A stretch of 64,000 bases of DNA from Citrus sinensis (taxonomy: Eukaryota > Streptophyta > Magnoliopsida > Sapindales > Rutaceae): assembly GCF_022201045.2 (NCBI RefSeq), contig NC_068557.1, forward strand, positions 23,289,501-23,353,500. Direction: 5' to 3'. Position 1 is the first letter of the stretch. The number at the start of each line of letters is the position of its first letter. The notes under the pieces were generated by a model. The model saw nothing but the letters and a program-made list of their open reading frames with translations, did no database searches and was not told the DNA's origin. A program made the position numbers and the translations under genes. This document shows, piece after piece, positions 1 to 10,374 of this stretch.

Positions 1-1481
1 CACTAATTTCAGGTTAGTCTACTCAGTTCTGAGATTTTTGCTAGTCTAACATTAATTTTTTTTTTCCATGTCAGTTCTGAAATTTGGGAGGTAGTCTAAT
101 ATTAACATATTTTTTTCACTTATACTTGTTATGTCTTTTCTGAATGTATATGAATCTTTGGTGGGGCCTATACATTTCTCTTCGTTGGCATTATGATTAT
201 CCATCCTGTGAGCTTTAGGCTTGGTTTCAGCCATAGATAAGGGAAACATGCTGTTGATGTCGTTAAGTATTTCTAATTCAATGATCTTGAGGCAATTTTC
301 AGTGGAATGTTGAAATATCGGGAGTCTAGGAGATTATTATATCAATAGGTCATGTTTTTGTTGGACGACTCAGCATGGGGACACTATTTGGCCAAGTGTC
401 CTTCTAATGCTTGCTGATGAAATAATCCAGAGGTGCTTTGAAGGTTGGAATAGGAGTTTATTGATCGGTTAAATCTTTGCCCTATAGTATTTATGCTCTG
501 CTGTATGTCTCCCCTTGGAGGGCAGAACGTAGGTAACTGTCTTGGATGTCATTTCTTGAGATGCTACTGCTGGAAAGATGCCAATGACTGAAGTTTCAAT
601 TGAGGGGTCTGCGGATATGCTACTATTGTGTGGTCTCCTTTCAGAATGGGAATTATCCTTCATATTTTGTCTGGGCTTTTAGTAATGCCAAATTGACATT
701 CACACTTGGATTGGTAGTGTAGTTACAGGATAGAGGTGTCAATTGGACTGGCTAGGAAGCAAGGCTGGATTCATACAAATTGACCAGGACCTATCAAGGG
801 CTTGGCATTTTCATCCCTTCTTTGCGGGGGTTTTATTTTTATTTTATTTTCCTTTTTTATTTATTAAAATTTCAAACAATCCCTCAAAGTTGCATCATAA
901 ATATTGTCAAATAATTTCTGTTGATTTTTTTGTTTTATTTTTGAGAAAATTAATTAATTTGAATTTTATGCTGATTTTTGGATCATAAATACATAGGTAT
1001 ATTATTGTGAAATGCGCTTGTGTACAGCTCAAACTCAGAGCCCAATTCCACTTTCATATCCACGTTGACTAATCAACATCGTGCGGTACAATAACATTGT
1101 CTTCAATCTTTCTTTCCAAAAGTCAAACGTAAGAATTTTTTTTCTCAAGAAAATAAAAAAAGAGACAATTATACACATCATTTTTTTTAATGTGTAAAAT
1201 TATCATATATGGTAAGTGGTAACCTGCATCCATATATCATCTCAATCATTGCAGCCAAACCAGCATCAGAGTTAATTGATCAGCATTCGGGGCAAAAAGC
1301 AGAATTAGACAAGAGATATAAGAAAATAAGATAAATACTAACACTTAATAATTTCTAATAGATTTTTTTTTAAAAAAATAATCTATACAATGACCTGAAG
1401 TATGTATGAAGCTCCTCGACGGGAAAATAAAAATTAGCAAAATAATCCAATTAAATGACCTTCGTTGTTAAATCAAAACTA
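1..1481. other. Spacer with decayed coding-like sequence
   Basis: No intact gene is seen. On the minus strand, short open stretches at 52-249 and 469-663 read like fragments of one protein rich in Ser, His and Asn, with stops and a frame change between them. I do not recognise the family. They may be remnants of a decayed gene or exons of a gene continuing left of the window. From about 820 to 1480 the sequence is AT-rich and featureless; its right part is the 3' flank of the minus-strand ANTH gene. Confidence 0.3.
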
Positions 1482-2684
1482 CTAGAAAAGAATTAAATCT
1501 GGAAGATCATTCTTGTACGCAGGTACAGGTACAGGTACAGGCACAAGGGGAAGTATATTTGCAGAGTCCAAAAATGGATTATTATTATTTCTTGTTTCAA
1601 AATTTTGATGATGATTTCCTTCATTGCCCTCATCAAAAACTTCCCATTTGTCTGTTATTATTGTCGTCAAAGCTTTATTGTTATTATTATTCTTCAATTT
1701 CTCTTGTTCTTGATCACTCACCGCTATGGCGTTTTCTTTTTCTTCGTCCGCAAAATTATCAAAAAATTCTTTGCTCTCTGTATCTTCATATTTCGTCTCT
1801 GCATCTTCTTCTTTGCCCTCTGGATTAAACCCATCAATGATTCGCTTGAGATCTTCAATGTCTTCTTCAGGAATCTGGATGACTTTGGGTATCTCCATCA
1901 TATTCAGCACACCAAATTCTCTGCAGAATTCGAAGTACGAAGAAAGTTCTTCGCCCTGTTCTGTTGCCTTTTGAAGAGCCTTAAGCGCCATTACAACCTC
2001 AGGTTTCTCCGCTGAGTAAATTCCCAAAAGAACCCTGGCGACCCCACTGCAAATCCTGCTATACACGTCGTATATTTCGATTATCAGACAATCCATAGCT
2101 TCAAGAATCAGAGCCACCCTCATGCTTTTAGATTGTGGCTTGATTTGAAGCAACAAGTCCAGCAAAGATTGCCATTTTTGCAGCTTAAAAATCTCTTGTA
2201 CCATCGGTGCATCGTTGCGTCTGCTTTGTTGTTCATACAAAAAGGCAGACCTATGATCAAGAAACGCATAGTAAGCGCGTATAAAGTTATTGAATCCCCA
2301 TGAAATGCTAGGCCTCGTATGTCCATCTTGGAAACCGGAAAGATCAAATGGCAGCCGTCCGATCTTTTGCACGGCTGGGACCTTACAACAGAAGACACCA
2401 TGCATGAGAATCAACCCTTTGAGCGCAACAATCCAGCTTTTGGTCTTCTCCATACGCTTGGACAAGGCCCACACAAGAGGTTTCAAGCTAGACGGCGTCG
2501 TTCGGATCCATGCAAAGACTCTCTGAGCGTTTCTGTAATCGACGTGCAACTCATCGTGGCTTGTGGCCTTGATGATTGCGGCTTCGAGATTAGGGTTACG
2601 GTATGAAGACTTTCTTGAAAAACTGGCCGCCCAGATGCTGTTCTGGTCCTTGAGAGCACCGGCGGCTCTTTGCCATAGCTTCAT
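1482..2684 (-). CDS. ANTH-domain putative clathrin assembly protein (AP180/CALM-like, At1g25240 type)
   Basis: 400-residue intronless ORF. ANTH proteins bind PtdIns(4,5)P2 and clathrin and recruit cargo to coated vesicles at the plasma membrane or trans-Golgi network. Residues 1 to about 280 form the ANTH helical domain: the N-terminal MKLWQRAAGALKDQ start, then KATSHDE, and LKGLILMHG typical of the plant family. The rest is an acidic, low-complexity tail with an Asn run and an NPF motif at 369-371 (EH-domain ligand type), ending in DLPDLILF, which resembles DLL/clathrin-box tails. A Val-Pro repeat near 380-390 is encoded by a hexanucleotide tandem repeat around 1513-1545. The start is the first Met of the conserved N-terminus. 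Length is near normal for the short plant subgroup. Cargo cannot be deduced. Confidence 0.9.
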   Translation of the reverse strand: MKLWQRAAGALKDQNSIWAASFSRKSSYRNPNLEAAIIKATSHDELHVDYRNAQRVFAWIRTTPSSLKPLVWALSKRMEKTKSWIVALKGLILMHGVFCCKVPAVQKIGRLPFDLSGFQDGHTRPSISWGFNNFIRAYYAFLDHRSAFLYEQQSRRNDAPMVQEIFKLQKWQSLLDLLLQIKPQSKSMRVALILEAMDCLIIEIYDVYSRICSGVARVLLGIYSAEKPEVVMALKALQKATEQGEELSSYFEFCREFGVLNMMEIPKVIQIPEEDIEDLKRIIDGFNPEGKEEDAETKYEDTESKEFFDNFADEEKENAIAVSDQEQEKLKNNNNNKALTTIITDKWEVFDEGNEGNHHQNFETRNNNNPFLDSANILPLVPVPVPVPAYKNDLPDLILF

Positions 2685-3735
2685 TTCCTGTTGTTTTGCC
2701 CCCAGCAGCTTGTCCCATCATTGCATTTTCCCTTTTTTAGATTTAATTCCGCTTCTTTTTCGCGTCTTGTTTTGGTCTTTTTTTAGGTAAAGAAACTAAT
2801 TTTCAGTAATTGGACGTGTAGGTTTATGAATGCCAAAAATTGCCGTCCAAATTAAGCATATTTATGATCAATTCTGCTGTACGTACCACTAATTATTTAA
2901 TAAATTAAATTAGTTGTTTAATAATTAATTTGGGAAGAAACAAATTAACAGTTTCATGATTCTTGTTTCATGGTTATTAATTTACAGATTTAAATAGCTC
3001 TTATTGTTGACTTTGTCAGTCATGATTACCGTTTATAATTGTTTTTATGATTATTTGTTTTGATGATTATCTGTCGTGCACATGCTCAACGTACACGGTT
3101 TTAAATACAAGAAATATTGGATTAATTGTTAAGGAACACGCTCGGATAAATAATTTCTTGAAGAATAATCGTGGCTTATCTTTTGTTGGCTTGTTGCGAC
3201 GGTGATCATAGGAGGATTTAAATAAAACAGATTACATTTCAACGTGACCGCTTTGTTGGAGGAGGCATGCATGCATGTTATAGCACTTGTTATGGTCTAG
3301 CAATCAAATTAAAAGACAAATGAATATTAAAACGCATTTAAATTAATAACCAAAATTACAAATAAAAAACAGGTTTTATTCTTTATAGCTTTATATCAGA
3401 AGGTCATAGCGGACATAGACTGGTGACCAAACAGAAACTAAAATAGACCTTGACCAAACACAGACTTAACTTAGACCCTGACACCTGCAAAGAAAGAAAT
3501 AAAATAAAAAAGACTTCGCACAAAAACTTTATTCTTGGCTAGGCAAAGTAAAGCTAGACTAAATAACTTCAGCTAGCTCTTACTTGGACAAACACGACAA
3601 ACACTAGATAGAAATCATCTGCAAAACAAGACACCCATACATTGACTCATATATAAGGTCTAGAAAATCATGAAGCCATGAAATTCATTGACCGATGAGA
3701 TCGAGGATGATATGGTGTCGTTTCTTTGATGATGT
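2685..3735. other. Intergenic region upstream of the ANTH gene
   Basis: No gene is seen. It contains the ANTH promoter side (2685 to about 2900, pyrimidine-rich on the plus strand, no clear TATA box) and the 3' flank of the response-regulator gene. A CATGCATG-type RY element lies at about 3266-3277. RY motifs are bound by B3 factors, but a functional link here is only inference. Confidence 0.4.
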
Positions 3736-4643
3736 TTAGTTCTTTTGTAGCTCCTCCAGCAGCGGAACGATCTTGGCCATAGTGAGTGGCTTTGTGTAGC
3801 AAAGATCAAGACCAGCTTGCATGAAAACCTCCCTCTCAGTCTCTGAGTTGCGAGAAGTGACCCCCACAATTTTGCTTTCAACTTTCATGGCTCGCATTGC
3901 TTTGGTTGCCTGTTTTAATCATACCGCAAAGGAGATATATAGGTCAAGGCATGGCTAACTTGATCTTTTTGGGGAAAAAAAAATTCACATTATTGTACCA
4001 CGATTCTTACCGTCGAAACATAGTTCTTAAGGGATATGTAAAGTTAATTAGCTGATTGGGATCTTATTATTTCATTTTTATCATCCTCAATGGCTTATTT
4101 TTCTATCAACAAATTAATATTGAATTCACGTGTACGTAGTCATTAATAATCATTTGTTCAAATTTGATAGATTAAGTTCATGCACAGTAATTTGAATCAA
4201 CAAATTTTCTTAAATATAATGCAAGTCATCAACACCTTATCATATAAAAAGTAGTTTTGTAGCATGGCTATGACTGGTCTATTTCAATATGAATAAAGTT
4301 TTAAAAAGAAGTTATTTCCAATAAAAAATTAAATAAAAAAAATTAATAATAATATCATGGTACTAATTAATATATATACCTCAATTCCATCCATGACAGG
4401 CATTTCCATGTCAATGAACACAATATGAAATTTGGCCCCAGTACGGAATAGATCAACTGCTTCTTTTCCATTTTCAGCTACTTCAACTTTAAATCCAACA
4501 GATTTCAAAATCATTGAGTGGATTCTGCGAATCATTGGATCATCATCAACCACAAGGGCAAAGTAAGGCCTGTTCTTAGACACAGGGTTTTCTGAGATCC
4601 TCGCTTTCTTTGAACTGGATGCACCTTCTGCTCCAATCATCAT
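3736..4643 (-). CDS. Type-C two-component response regulator (ARR22/ARR24-like), two exons
   Basis: Exon 1 is 4643-4380 (88 codons) and exon 2 is 3909-3736 (57 codons plus stop), giving 145 residues. The intron 4379-3910 is phase 0 with GT-AG borders. The protein is a bare receiver domain with no output domain: acidic pocket D33-D35, phospho-acceptor Asp78 in FIDMEMPVMDG, switch Thr in GVTS and the invariant Lys in YTKP. Type-C regulators accept phosphate from histidine phosphotransfer proteins and are thought to drain or modulate cytokinin phosphorelay signals. Its length and single intron in the receiver fit ARR22/24 relatives. All catalytic residues are present, so it is probably functional. 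Assignment to type C rather than type A rests on the short C-terminus and sequence character, not a tree. Confidence 0.85.
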
Positions 4644-4660
4644 TTTTGCAACTTAATTTT

Positions 4661-4982
4661 CTGCAGGGATAAAAACTAAATAAATCAATACATTATAGTA
4701 ATCTTCTTATCAATGCAAAAAAATATAGTTTCAGTCATGCATGAGCTTGTGTTTGGAAGCAGTCATGATTTAATGGGATGATGATGTATTAGCTGAAAAA
4801 ATAATTCAAAGTGGTGCATATAGCTATTTTAAAGGGGGGAGAATTTTAATCTTTTAAGTAAATACAAGTACTATGTTGATGCTAAAATGATAATTATCGT
4901 AGTATGGAGAACATATACAATGAGAAGATTTAAATAGCAAGACGTAATAAGAACTCAACAAATAGAAGCTAGTTTGAAATAC
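4661..4982 (-). other. Probable 5'-UTR intron of the response-regulator gene
   Basis: On the minus strand, AAG|GTATTT at 4983/4982 and CTGCAG| at 4661 bracket 322 AT-rich bases just upstream of the start codon. Splicing would leave a short leader ending 17 nt before the ATG. A minus-strand TATATAA lies at about 5043-5049, roughly the right distance for a start site near 5015. This is inferred from splice-site appearance only. Confidence 0.5.
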
Positions 4983-5041
4983 CTTATTGCTTGCTTAAGA
5001 ATAATACTCTTTGCAATGCCAATATCCACAGCTAGTTAGGG

Positions 5042-5049
5042 TTTATATA
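5042..5049 (-). promoter_or_regulatory. Candidate TATA box of the response-regulator gene
   Basis: The plus strand reads tttatata, which is TATATAAA on the minus strand, about 65 bp upstream of the proposed 5'-UTR donor. No competing TATA-like motif is nearer the coding start in the right orientation. Confidence 0.45.
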
Positions 5050-6850
5050 AGTAAGAAAAGGTGATAGCTTTCTTATCTTGCATTTAAGAAAGTAGGATGT
5101 ATTTAGATTTTGCAATTTGTAGCTAGATACGATGCTTATTGTTTAGCTAATAACTGACAATTCTTATAAGATTGAGAAAAAAGGTCGTTGAAAAAAGAAT
5201 GTAATATGAGATATAGAAATTTAGATTTTATATCATTTAAAAATTCTATTGAGATATGGAAAAAAATTAAAAAAAAGTTATATTTTTCCGAAAGTTCTGA
5301 CAGAACTATTAAAAGTATCACATCCAGATATGCAATTAAGAGCGCAATCTATTCTGCAGATTCGGACATACTCATTAATCGTTATCATGTGCCGCTCACA
5401 GTTTATTAGTAGATAAAACTGTGGTCCAGTATATATTTTGACTGTCGTTTATCAACTCTTACACGACTATAAAATGTTTAATCAACACGTCAGACAACCC
5501 TTGCGTCAATATAACGGTATAATCGAAAAATTGTACAACTTTTATGCTGGCGTAAAGGATTCAAGGGATTTAATATTCTTTTTAGAAAAATAGTTAAATT
5601 TTCTTGAAACAAAATAATTTAAATTTTCTTGTAGCAATATAATTAAAAAGAAGTCAATGCTAATCTTCTTTATTGCTTTTATTTTATTTTTTCTCTAATC
5701 TACGATAGAAATAATATATTCTCTCACTTAAATTTAGTTAAACACATTAACATACACATTCTTTTGTACATGTTTTTTTAAAAGTAAGAAAATAAAAATA
5801 CTTGAAAACTACTCGATCAGGAACTTAATGTCGGTTTATATATCTTTATTGGTATAATTTCTATCTTTTTAGTTTTTATACCATTTTTATATGCATTATA
5901 ATCTTTAATAACTAAGATGGTATAATTTAATATTTTATAGTTTTTTTCTAGTATTGACATGTACACGTTACTACTATTACAAATATATTAAATAGCCTAG
6001 CCCATACATTTATTGGGAAACCCTAGCTAAGTGCAGTTAAAAAAATTTTACTCTCCTTTCAAACAAGAGCAATGATTCTCCACCTTAAAAATAAGGTGAG
6101 GAGATACACACCACTCGACCTTTTAAGGACTCTACTTGGTTCCCTCTTCATACTTCATAGAGTCTAAACCCTAAGAAGCAAAACAAAAACAACAAACAGC
6201 AAATGCGAGAAATTTTACTCAAAAAGTAATTTTCCAAGATATTAACTACGAAACTAATACACTGCACCAACGCTTAGTTCTATATACAGAATGCAGCTCA
6301 TATTGACTTTATTTCACGGATAGACAAATTTACAATGTTGATGGTGCCATATGCTTTGCCATAAGCCTAATAAGGGCAATTTTGAAATTGTACCGAAATA
6401 TTTTTACATTTTAAAAGGAAGATTGACTGTTTCCTTACTAAAATTAATATACGCTACTTATTCCTTTACTGTTTTCATAATACCCAATAACCTTAATTAT
6501 AAAATATTACCCTTATTTTTAAAAATATTTTTATTCATATTTACTACAAGTTAAATAAAATATGTAAATTGAAATTAAAATAAAAAATTTAAATACTAAA
6601 AATAATATATATAGGTTTTGGTGTGAATAAAAAATTAACAATAATATATTTTTCTTGTAATTTTTTATTTTTTAACTTTTATTTCTTATAATAAATAAAT
6701 ATTATATATTTCCAATATCAAATATCAATTAAATAAACCATTTACTCCTATTTTCTTTTTATTTTTTTGTGCCAATAGTATTATTGAATACTATAAAAAT
6801 AATAAGGCAATAAGTAGTACATATTAACTTAAATAAAGGAAATATTAAAA
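5050..6850. other. AT-rich intergenic region
   Basis: No gene was recognised. The sequence is very AT-rich with many short homopolymers, and stops are frequent in all frames. No terminal repeats of a mobile element could be paired. It separates the response regulator from the phytocyanin array. Confidence 0.35.
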
Positions 6851-6993
6851 AACTCACATTTTTAAATAGGTTGTATATTTAAAAATGAAGTCTCATCAGC
6901 GAATCCAATAGCTTCTTAGAAGATATTAGTCCAACAAAATCCAGAACTTGATAGGAAACCCTTTCAAGCCAGGATTCGGAATAGCAAAATTTT

Positions 6994-7004
6994 TCTACAT
7001 AAGG
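6994..7004 (+). promoter_or_regulatory. Degenerate TATA position of phytocyanin copy 1
   Basis: Aligning the leader with the other three copies puts ctacataagg where they have tataaataagg, 30-40 bp before the start region. The shared upstream block ggaaacc..ttcaa.ccaggatt is present, so the promoter is homologous but the TATA core is altered. Expression of copy 1 may therefore differ from its paralogs. Confidence 0.5.
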
Positions 7005-7095
7005 CACTAATCACCTCGCTACTCTCTTGATTTCTCGCTCTCTTATATCGATCTTCTAATTTTTCCATCCTTGTTGAACATTTGGTTGATCACGG

Positions 7096-7659
7096 ATGGC
7101 TTTTACAAAGAAAATACTAGCTTTCTTGCTGCTGGCAACACTTGTTCGCGTGTCTCTTGGTGCTGTTCACAAAGTTGGTGACGCCGCTGGATGGATTACA
7201 TTGGGCCACATCGATTACAACCAATGGGCTTCTTCCAAGAACTTCCATGTTGGAGACACAATCGTATTCGAGTACAATAACCAGTTTCATAACGTGAAGC
7301 AAGTGACCTTCCAAGATTTTCAATCTTGCAACGGAGCCTCCCCCATAGCGACCTTCTCCAGTGGCTCTGACTCTATCACCCTCAAAAGGCCAGGCCACTA
7401 CTATTTCTTGTGCGGTGTTCCGGGACACTGTAAAGCAGGACAGACACTTGACATCATGGTTACTCCAGCTTCTCTGCGCCCAAGTGCAAGTCCATTATCA
7501 GCTCCTAATTATAGTTCATCGCCATCGTCATCGGGCTCAGCATCTTCACCGGCACCTTTGCCGAACCCATATCAGAGCAATGCTTCTTCTCTCCAAGTCC
7601 TTTCGGTTTGGCCTGCTTTGATCAGCCTTGCAATTTTTGTCATTGGTTTCGCATACTAG
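7096..7659 (+). CDS. Stellacyanin/mavicyanin-like phytocyanin, copy 1
   Basis: 187 residues, intronless. Signal peptide about 1-22 (cleavage near SLG|A), then one plastocyanin-like domain, a Pro/Ser-rich arabinogalactan-like stretch (about 124-165) and a hydrophobic C-terminus (about 170-187) typical of a GPI-anchor signal. Type-1 copper ligands are visible: His65 (QFHN), Cys106 (LCGVPGHC), His111 and Gln116. Gln at the fourth position is the stellacyanin type; uclacyanins and plantacyanins have Met. The disulphide pair is Cys78/Cys112. Sequons are NYS at 139 and NAS at 162. Such proteins are cell-surface copper proteins of the apoplast, and their redox partner is unknown. First of four tandem paralogs. 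It differs from copies 2-4 at Arg18, His38 and Lys113. Confidence 0.93.
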   Translation: MAFTKKILAFLLLATLVRVSLGAVHKVGDAAGWITLGHIDYNQWASSKNFHVGDTIVFEYNNQFHNVKQVTFQDFQSCNGASPIATFSSGSDSITLKRPGHYYFLCGVPGHCKAGQTLDIMVTPASLRPSASPLSAPNYSSSPSSSGSASSPAPLPNPYQSNASSLQVLSVWPALISLAIFVIGFAY

Positions 7660-9090
7660 GCAGAATTTACACTAATTTACCTTTATTTCTCTTTAATTAG
7701 GTCTTGTATTAGCTTTCTTTATATTCATCGCACCGACGTGGTAACTCTTAAATCAATTAATTATAAAAAGTGAGCAAAATCAATAATTTCTAATTCTTTT
7801 GTTGGCCAAGCACAAGGCGGGAGATACATTTTGTTTCTTCCAGTAAATCTTTTAAATTAAATCAAAGTTAATCGACAATTTCCCGCGAACAAAAGATACA
7901 GAATTTTCCTATATTGTATCTATGTTCTGTTAAATACGTGGAAAGTTTATATATGAATGAAGGTGATTAATATATGAGTGGGAAATTTATATATTAAATG
8001 TGGGGGTACAAACATAAAGAGTACTTAATTTGGAAATTTTAATATAAAGAAGAAGAATTTATGTATGAATGAAACTGATTGATTGAAAATATTGATTAGC
8101 AGGGAGAAGAAAGTTTTGGATGCTCATTCAATTGGTATATACAATTTCATCCATTTGATTCTTGGATAAATAAATAAATAAATATTAAAATAAGTATAAT
8201 TAATCAAATGGGCTCTAATTTTTTTATATATTATTTAAAATTTAAACTCACATCCTCATAATTTATGTAGAACTTAGTATTTTTTATTTATTTTAAATCA
8301 CCAATGAGGTGGTGGGTTAGGCATAGACCCCTACCTGTAATATAAATTAGCAAATGATAAAATACATGCGGAGAGGGATATATGTAGAACTTAGCATTTA
8401 TTTTTGTTAATTAGAAAAATTTGATTCACCTATAAGTTTTTCAGTGAAAAAACCAACGGTCTTTAAAGCGCTCCAAATAATAATAATGTTTTAAATCCAA
8501 AAGCTAATTGAAAAAAAAATTAAGAAAAAAGTATAGAAATGGGAAAATTAAAAATTCCCTCTCTAGATTGGCTGAGAAACACTTACCCTAAACTGAATGA
8601 AACTGCTACACACTTCCTCCTACTTTCAAAACATAACACTCTTCCCCAATGCTAACTTCCCCTACTACAATCTGCTTACTTCTAGGAAGAAGTCTATAAT
8701 GCCATTAATTCAATTTAAGTAACTTTGAACTTCAAACAGGTGAAGAAATGGAATATCTCTAAGTCAACACTTGAATAAAACTGTACGAGAGAACCCACCC
8801 ATAAATGGAAACAAAAACCATATTTTGAAAATAAAACTAATTCACTTCATCTATCTTATAAAAAAAAAAAATCAACTCATCTATCATCTTGTATAGGGCT
8901 AATGTGAATTAGTTGAACCACGTAACCATCTTTTTTTTTTGTTTTTACAATTCTTTGATTCATTTTTTTCCTTGATTGCTTCTGTAAATCATCATCTTAT
9001 GTAATCACTCTATCTTGTTCAAGCTTCAACCATATCTTCTTTACAGCATCTTGCTGATCTTGATTCAGGATCTTGGGCGGTACCAAAAGG
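7660..9090 (+). repeat. 3' flank of phytocyanin copy 1, duplicated downstream of copies 3 and 4
   Basis: This spacer is nearly identical to 39988-41306 and clearly related to 48187-49620. The homology runs through the 3' UTR, the polyadenylation region and more than 1 kb beyond, showing that whole segments were duplicated rather than just the genes. Copy 1's flank has about 115 extra bases at 8280-8395 between two copies of atgtagaacttag. No gene is seen in it. It ends in the hAT target site ccaaaagg. Confidence 0.8.
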
Positions 9091-9968
9091 CAGGGGCGGA
9101 TGCAGTATGTGACTAGTGGGGGCTCAAGCCCCCATTGGCCAATAAAAATTCTAAAAATAAAAGTGAAAAATATTTTAGTTTCTAATAAGCCCCCATTAAA
9201 TTTATTAAAATAGTCACTATAAATTATAAATTCCCATAAAATTTAAACTTTAACTTTTAAGAATTATAAAAACCTATATTTTAATTAAAAATAATGATAG
9301 CCCACCACCCAAAATATTTTCTATTCTCAAAAGTAGAATTAGTTCTTCCAGTTTCTATAATAATAGTAGAACAAACATTTTCAGTAATGAAACTCATGAA
9401 GAATCATCTTTGGAATCGAATGGGATAAATGATAGTTTGGTTGTTTATATAGGAAACAATAAATTTAATAATATTGATAATGAGTTTATTGCATAACATT
9501 TTTAAAATATGAAAATGTGTAAAGAATATGGGTTATTTAGCGTCAGCCCCCACAAGTTTCGACCATTTGCGCTGCGCACCCACAAGTTTCGACCATGTGC
9601 GCCGCGCACCCATTGCTGTTAAAATAGCTGTTATCTGTTACGGTGGAGGGGTAAAAATAGAAACAAATGAAGAAATATTTTAAAATCTTGTACTTTGAAG
9701 ATCCGAATACGAGCTGTCATTTCAACCTCTGTGACTTCACTCTTCCTTCATCATGGCAGTGAGCTTGCTTATACAAGATGCTCAAGTAGTGGAAATTGGA
9801 GGGAAATCGAAGACAAAGAAGAGCAAATGGCGGGAAAAGCATCCATCGTCACCCACGACAGTCATATATATTAAGGAGATAAAGTTATTACATTGTGTTA
9901 TTCAGAAAATGCACTAAGGAAACAGATGTTTGAGAGCTGAACCAATCACACGTTCTTGAAGAAGCTTA

Positions 9969-10368
9969 AGTGAGTGAGAATACTTCTTTATTTAATTTTT
10001 GGTAGCTATATTGATCTGCATTTCGATTCCAGTAATTATGTTTTGTGATTTGAATCTATAGAGTTATGATTATAGATTTGATTGTATTATAGATGGTTAT
10101 GGCTCAATTCTGTTGCTATTGGATATTTGGTTTGTTGGTCATTGATTATAGCTTATTTGGAGAGTGTTGAGATGGTTGTTGATAGTTTGTTAGGCCGATG
10201 TGTGTAATCGATGAAATTAACAAGGGTTTATTTGTTTAATGGTCTGGGTAAATGCTATGATTTAATGAATTGTGTGTGCTATAGGTTTTAAGTTTTTATG
10301 TTGATTGAGATTTATATTTATTTCATGAAAAAAAATCTCTGCATTATAAAGTAGGTACTGTCATTACA
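9969..10368 (+). other. Possible 5'-UTR intron of the MULE transposase
   Basis: A donor-like TTAA|GTGAGTGAG near 9968/9969 and acceptor CATTACAG| at 10368 bracket a stop-rich stretch just before the transposase ATG at 10375. The left TIR would then act as promoter plus first exon. Inferred from splice-site appearance only. Confidence 0.4.
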
Positions 10369-10374
10369 GGAATA

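Noticed and set aside
1559..2015. Plus-strand open frames opposite the clathrin-assembly gene
   Set aside because: Low-complexity antisense reading of the acidic/Asn-rich tail; the minus-strand ANTH protein explains the region.
7117..7428. A 103-codon antisense open frame in each of the four phytocyanin genes (also 17862-18173, 39445-39756, 43556-43867)
   Set aside because: It is conserved only because the sense gene is duplicated; its residues vary freely and no antisense promoter or family match is visible.
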